Shown here: positions 1-7,094 of the stretch, piece after piece | Numbering within the stretch: the stretch's first letter is position 1 | How the letters are laid out: every line of letters begins with the position of its first letter | From: an uncultured Prevotellaceae bacterium | GTDB taxonomy: Bacteria; Bacteroidota; Bacteroidia; Bacteroidales; Bacteroidaceae | Assembly (NCBI GenBank): GCA_902776475.1 | Contig: CACYQD010000024.1 | Coordinates: 1 to 46,217 of the forward strand | Reading direction: 5' to 3' | Length of the DNA: 46,217 bases | Made by a program: the position numbers and the translations under genes | The notes under the pieces: generated by a model | Seen by the model: only the letters and a program-made list of their open reading frames with translations | Databases searched by the model: none | Told to the model about the DNA's origin: nothing

Positions 1-166
1 GATTATCAGTTAAATAATGCAATATCTATATTTTGATAAAACTAAACAAAATCAAGCAATTAAAGAGGACGATTTTGCAACAAAAGTGACGAAGATCCAT
101 TCCCTGTCGTAACGATTCAAAAATAAGACCTTTATTAGATTTGTATCTATTTGATTTTCAGCGAAA

Positions 167-210
167 TAAAAAAGACCTCGAAGGAATTTTCTTCCTAATT
201 GAGGTCTTTT
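167..210 (-). terminator. Rho-independent terminator of tRNA-Lys
   Basis: Inverted repeat AAAAGACCTC / GAGGTCTTTT with a partly paired centre. Read on the minus strand the stem is followed by a run of T, 17 bases after the tRNA end. The A-rich and T-rich flanks could make it bidirectional. Confidence 0.8.
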
Positions 211-227
211 CTCATCTTCTTTTTTTG

Positions 228-300
228 TACACCCGCAGGGGTTCGAACCCTGGACACCCTGATTAAGAGTCAGGTGCTCTACCAACTGAGCTACGGGTGC
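228..300 (-). tRNA. tRNA-Lys (anticodon CTT)
   Basis: A full cloverleaf can be read on the minus strand. The acceptor GCACCCG pairs with CGGGTGT (one G-U pair), the D-arm is normal, the anticodon loop is CTCTTAA giving anticodon CTT, and the T-arm carries GGTTCGAACCC. The discriminator is A and no CCA tail is encoded. A promoter and a terminator flank it, so it is a single-gene transcription unit. Confidence 0.96.
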
Positions 301-340
301 ATCCTGGTGCATTTTTCGGGTCATTTCCGAATTGCGTGTG

Positions 341-371
341 CAAAGGTAGGCCTTTTTCTTCAAACAGCAAA
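341..371 (-). promoter_or_regulatory. Promoter of tRNA-Lys
   Basis: Bacteroidota-type sigma-A promoter on the minus strand: -33 TTTG (368-371), 19 bp spacer, -7 box TACCTTTG (341-348). It lies about 40 bases upstream of the mature tRNA 5' end. Confidence 0.8.
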
Positions 372-529
372 ACTTTTCGGCTATTTTTTTATTGGAACTG
401 CGTTTTTTCATGGAAAACATGCAGCTTTCCTACTTTAAAAGGCAGAACAACCTACGAAAAACGGCAGTGCGGCCTATAAAAAGGACGTCATGGTATATAT
501 TTTTAGGATAAAAGAGATACTCCTCCTCA
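372..529. other. Intergenic stretch without recognised gene
   Basis: Short overlapping open frames here (up to about 80 codons) have no recognisable domain and run through the tRNA or its promoter. I see no convincing gene, RNA or repeat between the tRNA-Lys promoter and the dockerin-like remnant. Confidence 0.5.
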
Positions 530-760
530 CTAATTGTCCGTGCCAAGGATAATGTTTACGATTCTCATGATGTCAGCCACGTTGACTTTTCCGTCTCCAT
601 TGACAGCGCCTATCGATTCCTTCGTTAGGCAGTGCCTTCTTGACGAACTACCGAGATTTTCTCGGTGGTTGCTTCTACACGAAGTTCATCGCTCTCATAG
701 ATGTTCTTAAGATATTGTTTGCGTTCAACTTAGACTCACAGCGTTTTCTGGCATTATAGG
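530..760 (-). pseudogene. Decayed dockerin-like gene remnant
   Basis: Read on the minus strand, the last about 30 codons (530-618) encode GAVNGDGKVNVADIMRIVN, a short tail and a stop. This is the Asp/Asn-rich calcium loop and helix of a type I dockerin-like repeat, often the C-terminus of secreted Bacteroidota proteins. The frame has no start of its own. Just upstream, a second frame (628-729) gives about 34 residues of protein-like sequence ending in a stop at 625-627, and a third continues toward about 760. The switch of frame from piece to piece fits a gene end broken by frameshifts, with the rest lost. What is seen is the dockerin motif; that all pieces come from one gene is inference. 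Confidence 0.55.
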
Positions 761-881
761 ACAATGTGCAAAAAATGTCAGGAAAATAACCCCAGGCCTT
801 TCAAATTGATATTATTGTTTTGAAAATTCTATCAAAATGAAAGTAAAATGCGATTTGTAAAAACGTATTGCTTGGGATTTC
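761..881. other. AT-rich intergenic region upstream of amt
   Basis: AT-rich sequence with no open frame of note and no clear hairpin. It separates the decayed remnant from the amt promoter. I did not see an NtrC-type or other recognisable operator. Confidence 0.5.
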
Positions 882-912
882 TTTGATGGCCTTTCTTTTT
901 GCACTACTTTTG
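882..912 (+). promoter_or_regulatory. Promoter of amt
   Basis: -33 TTTG (882-885), 19 bp spacer, -7 box TACTTTTG (905-912). It decides the start of the gene: an in-frame ATG-like codon at 899 would lie inside the promoter, so translation must begin downstream, at 935. Confidence 0.75.
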
Positions 913-934
913 CAGCGAACTAATAACAGTTAGT

Positions 935-2320
935 ATGAAGATCAAGAAACGTTGGATGATTCTGATGGCGGCAATGACATTGATTGCCATCGTTGGTGTT
1001 TTTGTGGGTGAGCCCACATTTGAGTGTGACTGGTCGGTGATTTCTGCTGCTGATGTGGCTTGGTTGATCACGGCCACCATTTTTGTGCTGATGATGACAC
1101 CGGGCCTCTCGTTTTTCTATGGGGGCATGGTGGGTGCGAAGAATGTCATTTCCACGATGCTGCAGTCGTTTATCGCCATGGGACTCATCTCTGTGTTATG
1201 GGTCGTCGTTGGTTTTTCGCTATGTTTCGGCGATGACATCGGGGGCGTCATCGGTCATCCGCTGTCGTTTGCGATGTTCCATAATGTCGGCGGGGCGGTA
1301 TATACCACGCCTGCAGGAAATACACTCGGCGGTGCCACCATTCCACTGGCGCTGTTCGCACTGTTTCAGATGAAGTTTGCCATCATCACTCCGTCACTGA
1401 TCACGGGTTCGTTTGCGGAACGTGTGCGCTTCTCTGCCTACATGTTTTTTATGATGTTCTTCTTTTTCGTCATCTATTGTCCGCTGGCCCACATGACGTG
1501 GCATCCTGAAGGACTGTTTTGCCGTTGGGGCGTCATCGACTTTGCCGGAGGTATTGTAGTCCATGCTTCATCTGGCGTGGCTGCTCTTGCTGGAGCGATC
1601 TACCTGGGGCGCCGAAAGGCAGGGACGCGCAAGAGCGAACCGGCCAATATTCCCTTCGTGCTTTTGGGAGCTGCCATGTTGTGGCTGGGATGGTTTGGCT
1701 TTAATGCCGGGTCTTCGCTCCATGCCGATGGACAGGCTGTGAAGGCTTTCCTCAACACCAACACTGCATCGGCGACAGCCATGATGACTTGGATTTTCTT
1801 CGATTGTCTGAGGGGGCGTAAACCGTCAGCCATGGGAGCCGCGGTGGGTTGTGTGGTGGGCCTCGTGGCTATCACACCGTCGGCAGGTTATGTCACAGTC
1901 GGGCAGAGCATTTTCATTGCTTTCGTCATCACGCTCATCTGTAACATCGCCGTCTATTGGCGTTCCCGCACAAGTATCGACGATGCTCTTGACGTGTTTC
2001 CCACCCATGGCACGGGCGGTATCTTCGGAACCGTACTGACGGGCATCTTTATTCAGGAGGGGCTGATTGCCGGCACATGGGACGGCTTTGTCATTTTCCT
2101 CTACCATCTGCTGGCCATCGTCATCGTCTTCGTCTATACCTTCTGCATGAGCTGGCTGGGCTACAAACTCATCGACCGCCTCATCCCGATGCGCGTTTCT
2201 ACCTATAGCGAGAAGGTCGGCCTCGATTTCTCACAGCATGATGAGCACTATGGCCTTGCCCACATCGGAGAACGTGAACTGGCTGAGTACGAGGAGCACA
2301 TCCGGGAAAAGAACAAGTAA
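935..2320 (+). CDS. amt: Ammonium transporter (Amt family)
   Basis: Inner-membrane ammonium channel of the Amt/MEP/Rh family. About eleven hydrophobic segments follow an N-terminal signal-like segment. Family motifs are clear: FFYGGMVGAKN near residue 60, VHASSGVAAL with the first pore histidine (His210), WLGWFGFNAGS, and THGTGGIFGT with the second pore histidine (His358). The start at 935 (MKIKKRW) is chosen because the promoter -7 box covers the longer alternative. The encoded 461 residues are slightly longer than typical Amt proteins because of the N-terminal segment and a charged C-terminal tail. The usual partner, a PII protein (GlnK), is not adjacent. It is monocistronic and faces an Lrp-type regulator gene. 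Confidence 0.95.
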   Translation: MKIKKRWMILMAAMTLIAIVGVFVGEPTFECDWSVISAADVAWLITATIFVLMMTPGLSFFYGGMVGAKNVISTMLQSFIAMGLISVLWVVVGFSLCFGDDIGGVIGHPLSFAMFHNVGGAVYTTPAGNTLGGATIPLALFALFQMKFAIITPSLITGSFAERVRFSAYMFFMMFFFFVIYCPLAHMTWHPEGLFCRWGVIDFAGGIVVHASSGVAALAGAIYLGRRKAGTRKSEPANIPFVLLGAAMLWLGWFGFNAGSSLHADGQAVKAFLNTNTASATAMMTWIFFDCLRGRKPSAMGAAVGCVVGLVAITPSAGYVTVGQSIFIAFVITLICNIAVYWRSRTSIDDALDVFPTHGTGGIFGTVLTGIFIQEGLIAGTWDGFVIFLYHLLAIVIVFVYTFCMSWLGYKLIDRLIPMRVSTYSEKVGLDFSQHDEHYGLAHIGERELAEYEEHIREKNK

Positions 2321-2345
2321 GGCATCCCTCCACACTTCGGCCGTA

Positions 2346-2427
2346 GGGATATGATACAGAATATCCCGCTACTACTTTATTATATTGGAATAGCGTTGAG
2401 GCTGCCGCCGCTGCCTCAACGCTATTC
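2346..2427. terminator. Hairpins between convergent amt and lrp genes
   Basis: Two inverted repeats lie between the convergent stop codons. GGGATAT/ATATCCC is at 2346-2367. A strong 14 bp stem, GAATAGCGTTGAGG/CCTCAACGCTATTC, is at 2388-2427. Neither is followed by a clean T-run, so the larger hairpin is only a probable shared terminator. Confidence 0.55.
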
Positions 2428-2433
2428 TGTTCC

Positions 2434-2898
2434 TCAGAGGTTGATGCCGTTGCTTTGTTTTACCTCGCTCATGACAAAGGTACTCTCAATCGAACCGACG
2501 CTGTCAATCTCGCCCAGTTTGGTCAGCACGAATTCCTGATATTGTTTCATGTCACGGGCTCGGACTTTCAGGAGATAGTCATACGAACCGGACGTGTTGT
2601 AGCACTCCGTCACCTCTGGGATGCGCAGGATGCTGCGGGTGAAGTCGTCCGCAATCTCGTGGTTGATCTGCTTCAGTTTCACCTTGCAGAAGACGAGCAG
2701 GCCCAGACCCAGTTTCTCGGGGTCGAGCACGGCCACATATTTTTTGATGTACCCTTGGCGTTCGAGCCGTTTTTGACGCTCGAAAACCGGGGTGGGGGTC
2801 AGGTGAACCGCATCTGCGAGTTCCTTGGTGGTCAATTTTGCGTTTTTTTGCAGGGTTTTCAGGATCTGCATGTCGGTTTGGTCAAGTGATTCTGCCAT
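2434..2898 (-). CDS. Lrp/AsnC family transcriptional regulator
   Basis: 154 residues, the usual length for the Lrp/AsnC family. Residues 5-65 form the N-terminal winged helix-turn-helix (LDQTDMQILKTLQKNAKLTT, then a recognition helix around VHLTPTPVFERQKRL). Residues 70-145 match the ligand-binding RAM/ACT-like domain, with GSYDYLLKVRARD as its most typical stretch. Such regulators sense amino acids and control their synthesis or uptake. The gene is divergent from metY-cysK and the two promoters nearly touch, so control of sulfur amino acid genes and of itself is a reasonable inference. The ligand cannot be read from sequence. Confidence 0.93.
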   Translation of the reverse strand: MAESLDQTDMQILKTLQKNAKLTTKELADAVHLTPTPVFERQKRLERQGYIKKYVAVLDPEKLGLGLLVFCKVKLKQINHEIADDFTRSILRIPEVTECYNTSGSYDYLLKVRARDMKQYQEFVLTKLGEIDSVGSIESTFVMSEVKQSNGINL

Positions 2899-2978
2899 TT
2901 TTGATGGGTTTTGTGGAAAATTATTCCGTTTCTCAGGCTTCTGTTTGCCCGTTTTGGAAATTTGTTCTGATTTCGCTG

Positions 2979-3009
2979 CAAATATAGTGGTATTTTCTGA
3001 ATTCGCAAA
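2979..3009 (-). promoter_or_regulatory. Promoter of the lrp-type gene
   Basis: Minus strand: -33 TTTG (3006-3009), 19 bp spacer, -7 box TATATTTG (2979-2986). This predicts a leader of roughly 75 nt before the start codon at 2898. Its -33 box lies 4 bp from that of metY. Confidence 0.72.
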
Positions 3010-3013
3010 GAAA

Positions 3014-3045
3014 TTTGGTGGATATTTCTAAATGTTTTACCTTTG
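3014..3045 (+). promoter_or_regulatory. Promoter of metY-cysK
   Basis: -33 TTTG (3014-3017), 20 bp spacer, -7 box TACCTTTG (3038-3045). It is back-to-back with the lrp promoter, so one regulator bound at about 3005-3020 could affect both directions. Confidence 0.8.
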
Positions 3046-3081
3046 CACCATCAAAAGTTCTAATTTAAAAATCGATTCAAT

Positions 3082-4374
3082 ATGAGTACACAGAAAAATT
3101 TCCGTTTTGAGACTTTGCAGCTCCATGTTGGCCAGGAGAAGGCCGATCCCGCAACTGATGCACGTGCCGTACCTATTTATCAGACCACGAGCTATGTGTT
3201 CCACGACTCACAGCATGCGGCAGACCGTTTCGGACTGCGTGACGCTGGCAACATCTATGGCCGACTGACCAACTCCACGCAGGGGGTGTTTGAGGACCGC
3301 GTGGCTGCCCTTGAGGGCGGTGTCGCCGGACTCGCCGTGGCCAGTGGTGCCGCTGCCATCACCTACGCCCTGCAGAACATCCTTGGGGCAGGCGATCACA
3401 TCGTGGCTGCAGACAACCTGTATGGTGGCTCCTACAACCTGATTACCCATACCCTGGCCACACAGGGCATCTCCAACACGATCGTACGTGTCAATGACAC
3501 CGAAGCATTGGAGAAAGCCATCCAGCCCAACACCAAGGTGGTGTTCGCCGAGACTTTCGGCAACCCGAACTCCGATGTGCTTGACATCGAGGCCGTGGCT
3601 GAGGTGGCTCACAGGCACAACATCCCCCTGATCATCGACAATACGTTTGGCACACCTTACCTGATCCGTCCGTTGGAGCACGGAGCTGACATCGTGGTGC
3701 ACTCTGCCACGAAATTCCTGGGTGGCCACGGCACCTCGCTCGGAGGAGTCATCGTTGATGGTGGCAAGTTTGACTGGAAATCTGATCCCGACAAATTCCC
3801 GACCCTGGCGAAGCCCGATCCCTCGTATCATGGCATCGTTTTTGCCGACGCTGTGGGGGCTGCTGCCTATGTCACTCGCATCCGTGCCGTCATTTTAAGG
3901 GATACTGGTGCAACAATTTCGCCCTTTAATGCGTTTATACTATTGCAGGGGGTGGAAACACTGAGTCTCCGCGTGGAGCGGCATGTGGAGAATGCCCTCA
4001 AGGTGGTGGAGTTCCTCAACAACCATCCTAAAGTGGCCAAGGTCAACCATCCGGCCCTGGAGAGCCATCCCGACCACGCCCTCTATCAGAGGTATTTCCC
4101 CAACGGAGGCGGAAGCATCTTCACCTTTGAGATCAAGGGCGGACAGGAAGAGGCCTGGAAGTTTATCGATGCCTTGCAGATCTTCTCGCTGCTGGCCAAC
4201 GTGGCCGATGTGAAGAGTCTGGTGATCCATCCCTATACGACCACGCACTCACAGCTCTCGCCGGAGGAACTGGCAGAACAGCACATCACGCCGGCTACCG
4301 TCAGGCTCTCGATCGGAACGGAGCATATCGATGACATCATCGACGACCTCAAGCAGGCACTGGATACCATTTAG
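3082..4374 (+). CDS. metY: O-acetylhomoserine sulfhydrylase (MetY type)
   Basis: Cytosolic PLP enzyme of the Cys/Met metabolism family that makes homocysteine from O-acetylhomoserine and sulfide. At 430 residues it has the length of MetY rather than of the shorter cystathionine gamma-synthases (about 380-400). The start region, FETLQLHVGQE...AVPIYQTTSY, is typical of MetY. The PLP lysine is Lys211 in SATKFLGGHG, and GLAVASGAAAI is the cofactor phosphate loop. The C-terminal part carries the VADVKSLVIHP motif. It is followed 36 nt later by cysK, so the pair probably forms a sulfide assimilation operon for both sulfur amino acids. A MetB-like transsulfuration role is less likely given length and motifs. 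Confidence 0.94.
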   Translation: MSTQKNFRFETLQLHVGQEKADPATDARAVPIYQTTSYVFHDSQHAADRFGLRDAGNIYGRLTNSTQGVFEDRVAALEGGVAGLAVASGAAAITYALQNILGAGDHIVAADNLYGGSYNLITHTLATQGISNTIVRVNDTEALEKAIQPNTKVVFAETFGNPNSDVLDIEAVAEVAHRHNIPLIIDNTFGTPYLIRPLEHGADIVVHSATKFLGGHGTSLGGVIVDGGKFDWKSDPDKFPTLAKPDPSYHGIVFADAVGAAAYVTRIRAVILRDTGATISPFNAFILLQGVETLSLRVERHVENALKVVEFLNNHPKVAKVNHPALESHPDHALYQRYFPNGGGSIFTFEIKGGQEEAWKFIDALQIFSLLANVADVKSLVIHPYTTTHSQLSPEELAEQHITPATVRLSIGTEHIDDIIDDLKQALDTI

Positions 4375-4410
4375 TAATCACATTATATATCATAAACATA
4401 TCCGATTCTT

Positions 4411-5358
4411 ATGGCAAAGATCGCAAAACAACTGACAGAGCTCATCGGCAACACGCCGCTCCTGGAGCTCAATAAGTTCTCACAAGTCAAGGGCATCGAC
4501 ACTCCTGTCATCGCCAAGATAGAGTATTTCAATCCAGGCGGCAGCGTCAAGGACCGCATCGCCCTCGCCATGATCGAGGACGCTGAGGCACGCGGACTGC
4601 TGAACCCCGGAGCAACCATCATCGAACCGACCAGCGGCAACACTGGCGTGGGCCTGGCACTCGTGTCGGCTGTCAAAGGCTACAAACTCATACTCACCAT
4701 GCCCGAGACGATGAGTGTGGAGCGCCGCAATTTGGTGAAGGCCTACGGCGCTGAGGTGCGCCTGACGTCGGGCAAGGACGGCATGCCGGGGGCAATCCGC
4801 GCCGCAGAGGCTCTGCGCGACCAGATTCCTGGTTCGGTCATCCTGCAGCAGTTTGAGAATCCCGCCAATCCAGCCAAGCACTATGCCACTACCGGACCGG
4901 AGGTGTGGCAGCAGACCGATGGTGAGATCGACATCTTCGTGGCTGGCGTGGGAACCGGCGGAACAATCTCGGGTGTGGGCAAATACCTGAAGGAGAAAAA
5001 TCCTCAGGTGAAGGTCATCGCCGTGGAACCCAAGTCGTCGCCTGTGCTCAACGGCGGAAAGAGTGGGGCGCACAAGATTCAGGGCATCGGTGCGGGTTTC
5101 GTGCCCAATACCTATGATGCCAGCGTGATTGATGAGGTCTTTGATGTGGAGAACGACGACGCCATCCGCACCGGCCGTGAGATTGCCCAGTTGGAGGGCT
5201 TGTTGGTTGGCATCTCTGCCGGCGCATCGCTTTTCGCAGCCGCCGAGATCGCACGACGTCCAGAGAACAAGGGCAAGAAAGTGGTGGCTCTCCTCCCGGA
5301 TACCGGTGAGCGCTATCTCAGTACCGTCCTCTATGCTTTTGAGGATTACCCTCTCTAA
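4411..5358 (+). CDS. cysK: Cysteine synthase A (O-acetylserine sulfhydrylase)
   Basis: 315-residue PLP enzyme of fold type II that forms cysteine from O-acetylserine and sulfide. The PLP lysine is Lys47 in GGSVKDR. PTSGNTG (about residues 73-79) is the substrate loop. GTGGTISGVGKYL (about 180) binds the cofactor phosphate, and PDTGERYLS near the end is typical of CysK. The length is normal. It lies downstream of metY in the same direction with no promoter-like element in the 36 nt gap, hence probably one operon. No serine acetyltransferase gene (cysE) is in the window. Confidence 0.96.
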   Translation: MAKIAKQLTELIGNTPLLELNKFSQVKGIDTPVIAKIEYFNPGGSVKDRIALAMIEDAEARGLLNPGATIIEPTSGNTGVGLALVSAVKGYKLILTMPETMSVERRNLVKAYGAEVRLTSGKDGMPGAIRAAEALRDQIPGSVILQQFENPANPAKHYATTGPEVWQQTDGEIDIFVAGVGTGGTISGVGKYLKEKNPQVKVIAVEPKSSPVLNGGKSGAHKIQGIGAGFVPNTYDASVIDEVFDVENDDAIRTGREIAQLEGLLVGISAGASLFAAAEIARRPENKGKKVVALLPDTGERYLSTVLYAFEDYPL

Positions 5359-5382
5359 GAGGCTAAAAGTCAGGACATGAAA

Positions 5383-5415
5383 AAACCGCAATCCCTAAGT
5401 GATGGGATTGCGGTT
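5383..5415 (-). terminator. Terminator of tRNA-fMet
   Basis: Perfect 13 bp stem AAACCGCAATCCC/GGGATTGCGGTTT with an 8-nt loop. On the minus strand it is followed by TTTTTT, 4 nt after the tRNA CCA end. It may also end the cysK transcript on the plus strand, where the T-run is poorer. Confidence 0.88.
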
Positions 5416-5419
5416 TAAT

Positions 5420-5495
5420 TGGTTGCGGAGGCAGGACTCGAACATGCGACCTCCAGGTTATGAGCCTGGCGAGCTACCAACTGCTCCACTCCGCG
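5420..5495 (-). tRNA. Initiator tRNA-fMet (anticodon CAT)
   Basis: Minus-strand cloverleaf with anticodon loop CTCATAA. Initiator features are the unpaired C1-A72 at the acceptor end (CGCGGAG against CTCCGCA), A11-U24 in the D-stem, and an encoded CCA. The anticodon stem near the loop reads AGG/CCT, so the third of the usual three G-C pairs is A-U. The T-stem has one apparent U-C mismatch. An elongator tRNA-Met is unlikely given the C1-A72 mismatch. Confidence 0.9.
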
Positions 5496-5516
5496 ATGTT
5501 TTTTCATTTGCGGGTG

Positions 5517-5548
5517 CAAAGGTAATACTATTTTTTGGTATTTCCAAA
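5517..5548 (-). promoter_or_regulatory. Promoter of tRNA-fMet
   Basis: Minus strand: -33 TTTG (5545-5548), 20 bp spacer, -7 box TACCTTTG (5517-5524), about 21 bases upstream of the mature tRNA. Confidence 0.8.
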
Positions 5549-5625
5549 TTTTTCGGCGATTTTTTTAAGCACTGCCGCATTTTCACGTTTTTTAGCGGTT
5601 GAAATCGTCTTTTATACAGGATAAA

Positions 5626-5657
5626 TTTGTTCGATTCAAATAATTCAACTAATTTTG
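5626..5657 (+). promoter_or_regulatory. Promoter of tetR-fabG-rluA
   Basis: -33 TTTG (5626-5629), 20 bp spacer, -7 box TAATTTTG (5650-5657). The 3' half of the -7 box is also the left arm of an inverted repeat, which suggests repression at this point. Confidence 0.75.
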
Positions 5658-5682
5658 CACACGCATAAGGCTATGTGCAAAA
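5653..5682. promoter_or_regulatory. Inverted repeat, candidate TetR operator
   Basis: Perfect 9 bp inverted repeat TTTTGCACA-N12-TGTGCAAAA. It overlaps the -7 box and spans the expected transcription start of the tetR gene. The position suits an autorepressor site. It could also fold as a 5' hairpin in the RNA. Confidence 0.55.
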
Positions 5683-5684
5683 AT

Positions 5685-5690
5685 AGGAGG
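5685..5690 (+). promoter_or_regulatory. Strong Shine-Dalgarno site before tetR
   Basis: AGGAGG five bases before the ATG at 5696. A full Shine-Dalgarno sequence is uncommon in this group and in this window, and it fixes the start of the tetR gene. Confidence 0.65.
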
Positions 5691-5695
5691 TTATC

Positions 5696-6289
5696 ATGTC
5701 AATATCAAAGACCAGACAGAAGTTGGTGGATGTCGCCAGACAGCTCTTCGCGAAAAAAGGACTGGAAAATACGACGATGAATGACATTGCCGTAGCTTCG
5801 GGGAAGGGCAGAAGAACGCTATACACCTATTTTAAAAGCAAGGAGGATATCTATTCCGCCGTCATCGCTTCCGAACTGGAACGGCTCTCTGACAAGCTCG
5901 ACGAGGTGGCGGCAAAGAAAATCCGTCCCCAGGACAAGATCATCGAACTGATCTACACCCATCTCAGCATGATCAAGGAGACCGTGGTCAGAAACGGCAA
6001 CCTGAGGGCTGAGTTCTTCCGTAATATCTGGATGGTGGAGAAAATCAGGAAAAATTTCGATGAGGATGAGATTGAGCTTTTCCGGAAAGTCTATGCCGAT
6101 GGAAAGGCTGACGGCGAGTTTGATATTGAGAACGTCGAACTGGTGGCCGACATCACCCACTATTGCATCAAGGGACTTGAAGTGCCCTATATCTATGGCC
6201 GTCTGGGTCATGGACTGACCGAGGAGACCAGCAAACCGCTTGTGGCCAAGGTGGTCTATGGCGCCCTGGGCAAGAGCCTGCTCAAATAA
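5696..6289 (+). CDS. TetR/AcrR family transcriptional regulator
   Basis: 197 residues, normal for TetR repressors. Residues 8-55 form the DNA-binding domain, with the family signature TTMNDIAVASGKGRRTLYTY followed by FKSKEDIY. The all-helical C-terminal two thirds would bind an unknown ligand. It sits 47 nt upstream of fabG in the same direction, so it may respond to an acyl compound and control fatty acid synthesis; that is inference from context only. Likely autoregulated through the inverted repeat at its own promoter. Confidence 0.92.
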   Translation: MSISKTRQKLVDVARQLFAKKGLENTTMNDIAVASGKGRRTLYTYFKSKEDIYSAVIASELERLSDKLDEVAAKKIRPQDKIIELIYTHLSMIKETVVRNGNLRAEFFRNIWMVEKIRKNFDEDEIELFRKVYADGKADGEFDIENVELVADITHYCIKGLEVPYIYGRLGHGLTEETSKPLVAKVVYGALGKSLLK

Positions 6290-6336
6290 GCACCTCCTGC
6301 CTTTAGTGAGATTATTTATTCATTAAACAACAAAAT

Positions 6337-7083
6337 ATGGAATTATTGAAAGGAAAAACCGCACTGATCACAGGTGCGGCTCGTGGTATCGGAAAAGCCA
6401 TCGCGCTGAAATTTGCCGCTGAGGGGGCAAATGTAGCATTCACAGACCTCGTCATCGACGAGAACGGAAAACAAACAGAGGACGAAATCGCTGCCCTGGG
6501 GGTGAAAGCCAAGGGTTATGCCAGCAATGCCGCTGACTTCGCCCAGACTGAAGAGGTCGTCAAGCAAATCCATGCCGACTTCGGTCGCATCGACATCCTC
6601 GTCAACAATGCCGGCATCACCAAGGACGGTCTGATGCTCCGCATGACTGAGGCACAGTGGGATGCCGTCATCAATGTCAACCTGAAATCCGCCTTCAATT
6701 TCATCCATGCCTGCACGCCCATCATGATGCGGCAGAAGAGCGGTTCTATCATCAACATGTCGTCCGTCGTCGGCGTGCACGGCAATGCTGCACAGTGCAA
6801 CTACGCCGCTTCGAAGGCCGGTCTCATCGCCCTTGCCAAGAGCATCGGTCAGGAGATGGGCAGCCGCGGCATCCGCGCCAATGCCATTGCACCTGGATTC
6901 ATCGACACGGCCATGACACAGGCTCTCCCGGAGGATATCCGCAAGGAATGGATCAACAAGATTCCACTCCGCAGGGGAGGTACCGTCGAGGATATCGCCA
7001 ATGTGGCCACCTTCCTGGCCAGTGACATGTCTTCCTACGTCACCGGACAGGTGATACAGGTCGATGGCGGTATGAATATGTAG
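6337..7083 (+). CDS. fabG: 3-oxoacyl-[acyl-carrier-protein] reductase
   Basis: Short-chain dehydrogenase of 248 residues that reduces 3-oxoacyl-ACP with NADPH in fatty acid elongation. The dinucleotide motif is TGAARGIG (12-19), NNAGIT lies near residue 90, and the catalytic set is Ser142/143, Tyr156 and Lys160 (YAASK). The ending TGQVIQVDGGMNM is typical of FabG. Other SDR enzymes share this fold, but the close fit in length and C-terminus makes FabG the best call. It lies downstream of tetR and 11 nt upstream of a pseudouridine synthase gene, probably one operon. Confidence 0.93.
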   Translation: MELLKGKTALITGAARGIGKAIALKFAAEGANVAFTDLVIDENGKQTEDEIAALGVKAKGYASNAADFAQTEEVVKQIHADFGRIDILVNNAGITKDGLMLRMTEAQWDAVINVNLKSAFNFIHACTPIMMRQKSGSIINMSSVVGVHGNAAQCNYAASKAGLIALAKSIGQEMGSRGIRANAIAPGFIDTAMTQALPEDIRKEWINKIPLRRGGTVEDIANVATFLASDMSSYVTGQVIQVDGGMNM

Positions 7084-7094
7084 GATACCACCGC

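Noticed and set aside
52-438. Open frames of 60-122 codons on both strands
   Set aside because: They run through tRNA-Lys, its terminator and promoter. The protein sequence over the tRNA is the familiar artefact of translating a tRNA.
2899-3081. SAM or other riboswitch before metY
   Set aside because: The predicted metY leader is only about 30 nt, too short, and no conserved riboswitch core was seen.
3208-3831. 207-codon frame opposite metY
   Set aside because: Shadow frame within a strong gene; no domain and low-complexity His/Gly/Val composition.
5399-5602. 67-codon frame over the initiator tRNA
   Set aside because: It translates the complement of tRNA-fMet; no independent support.
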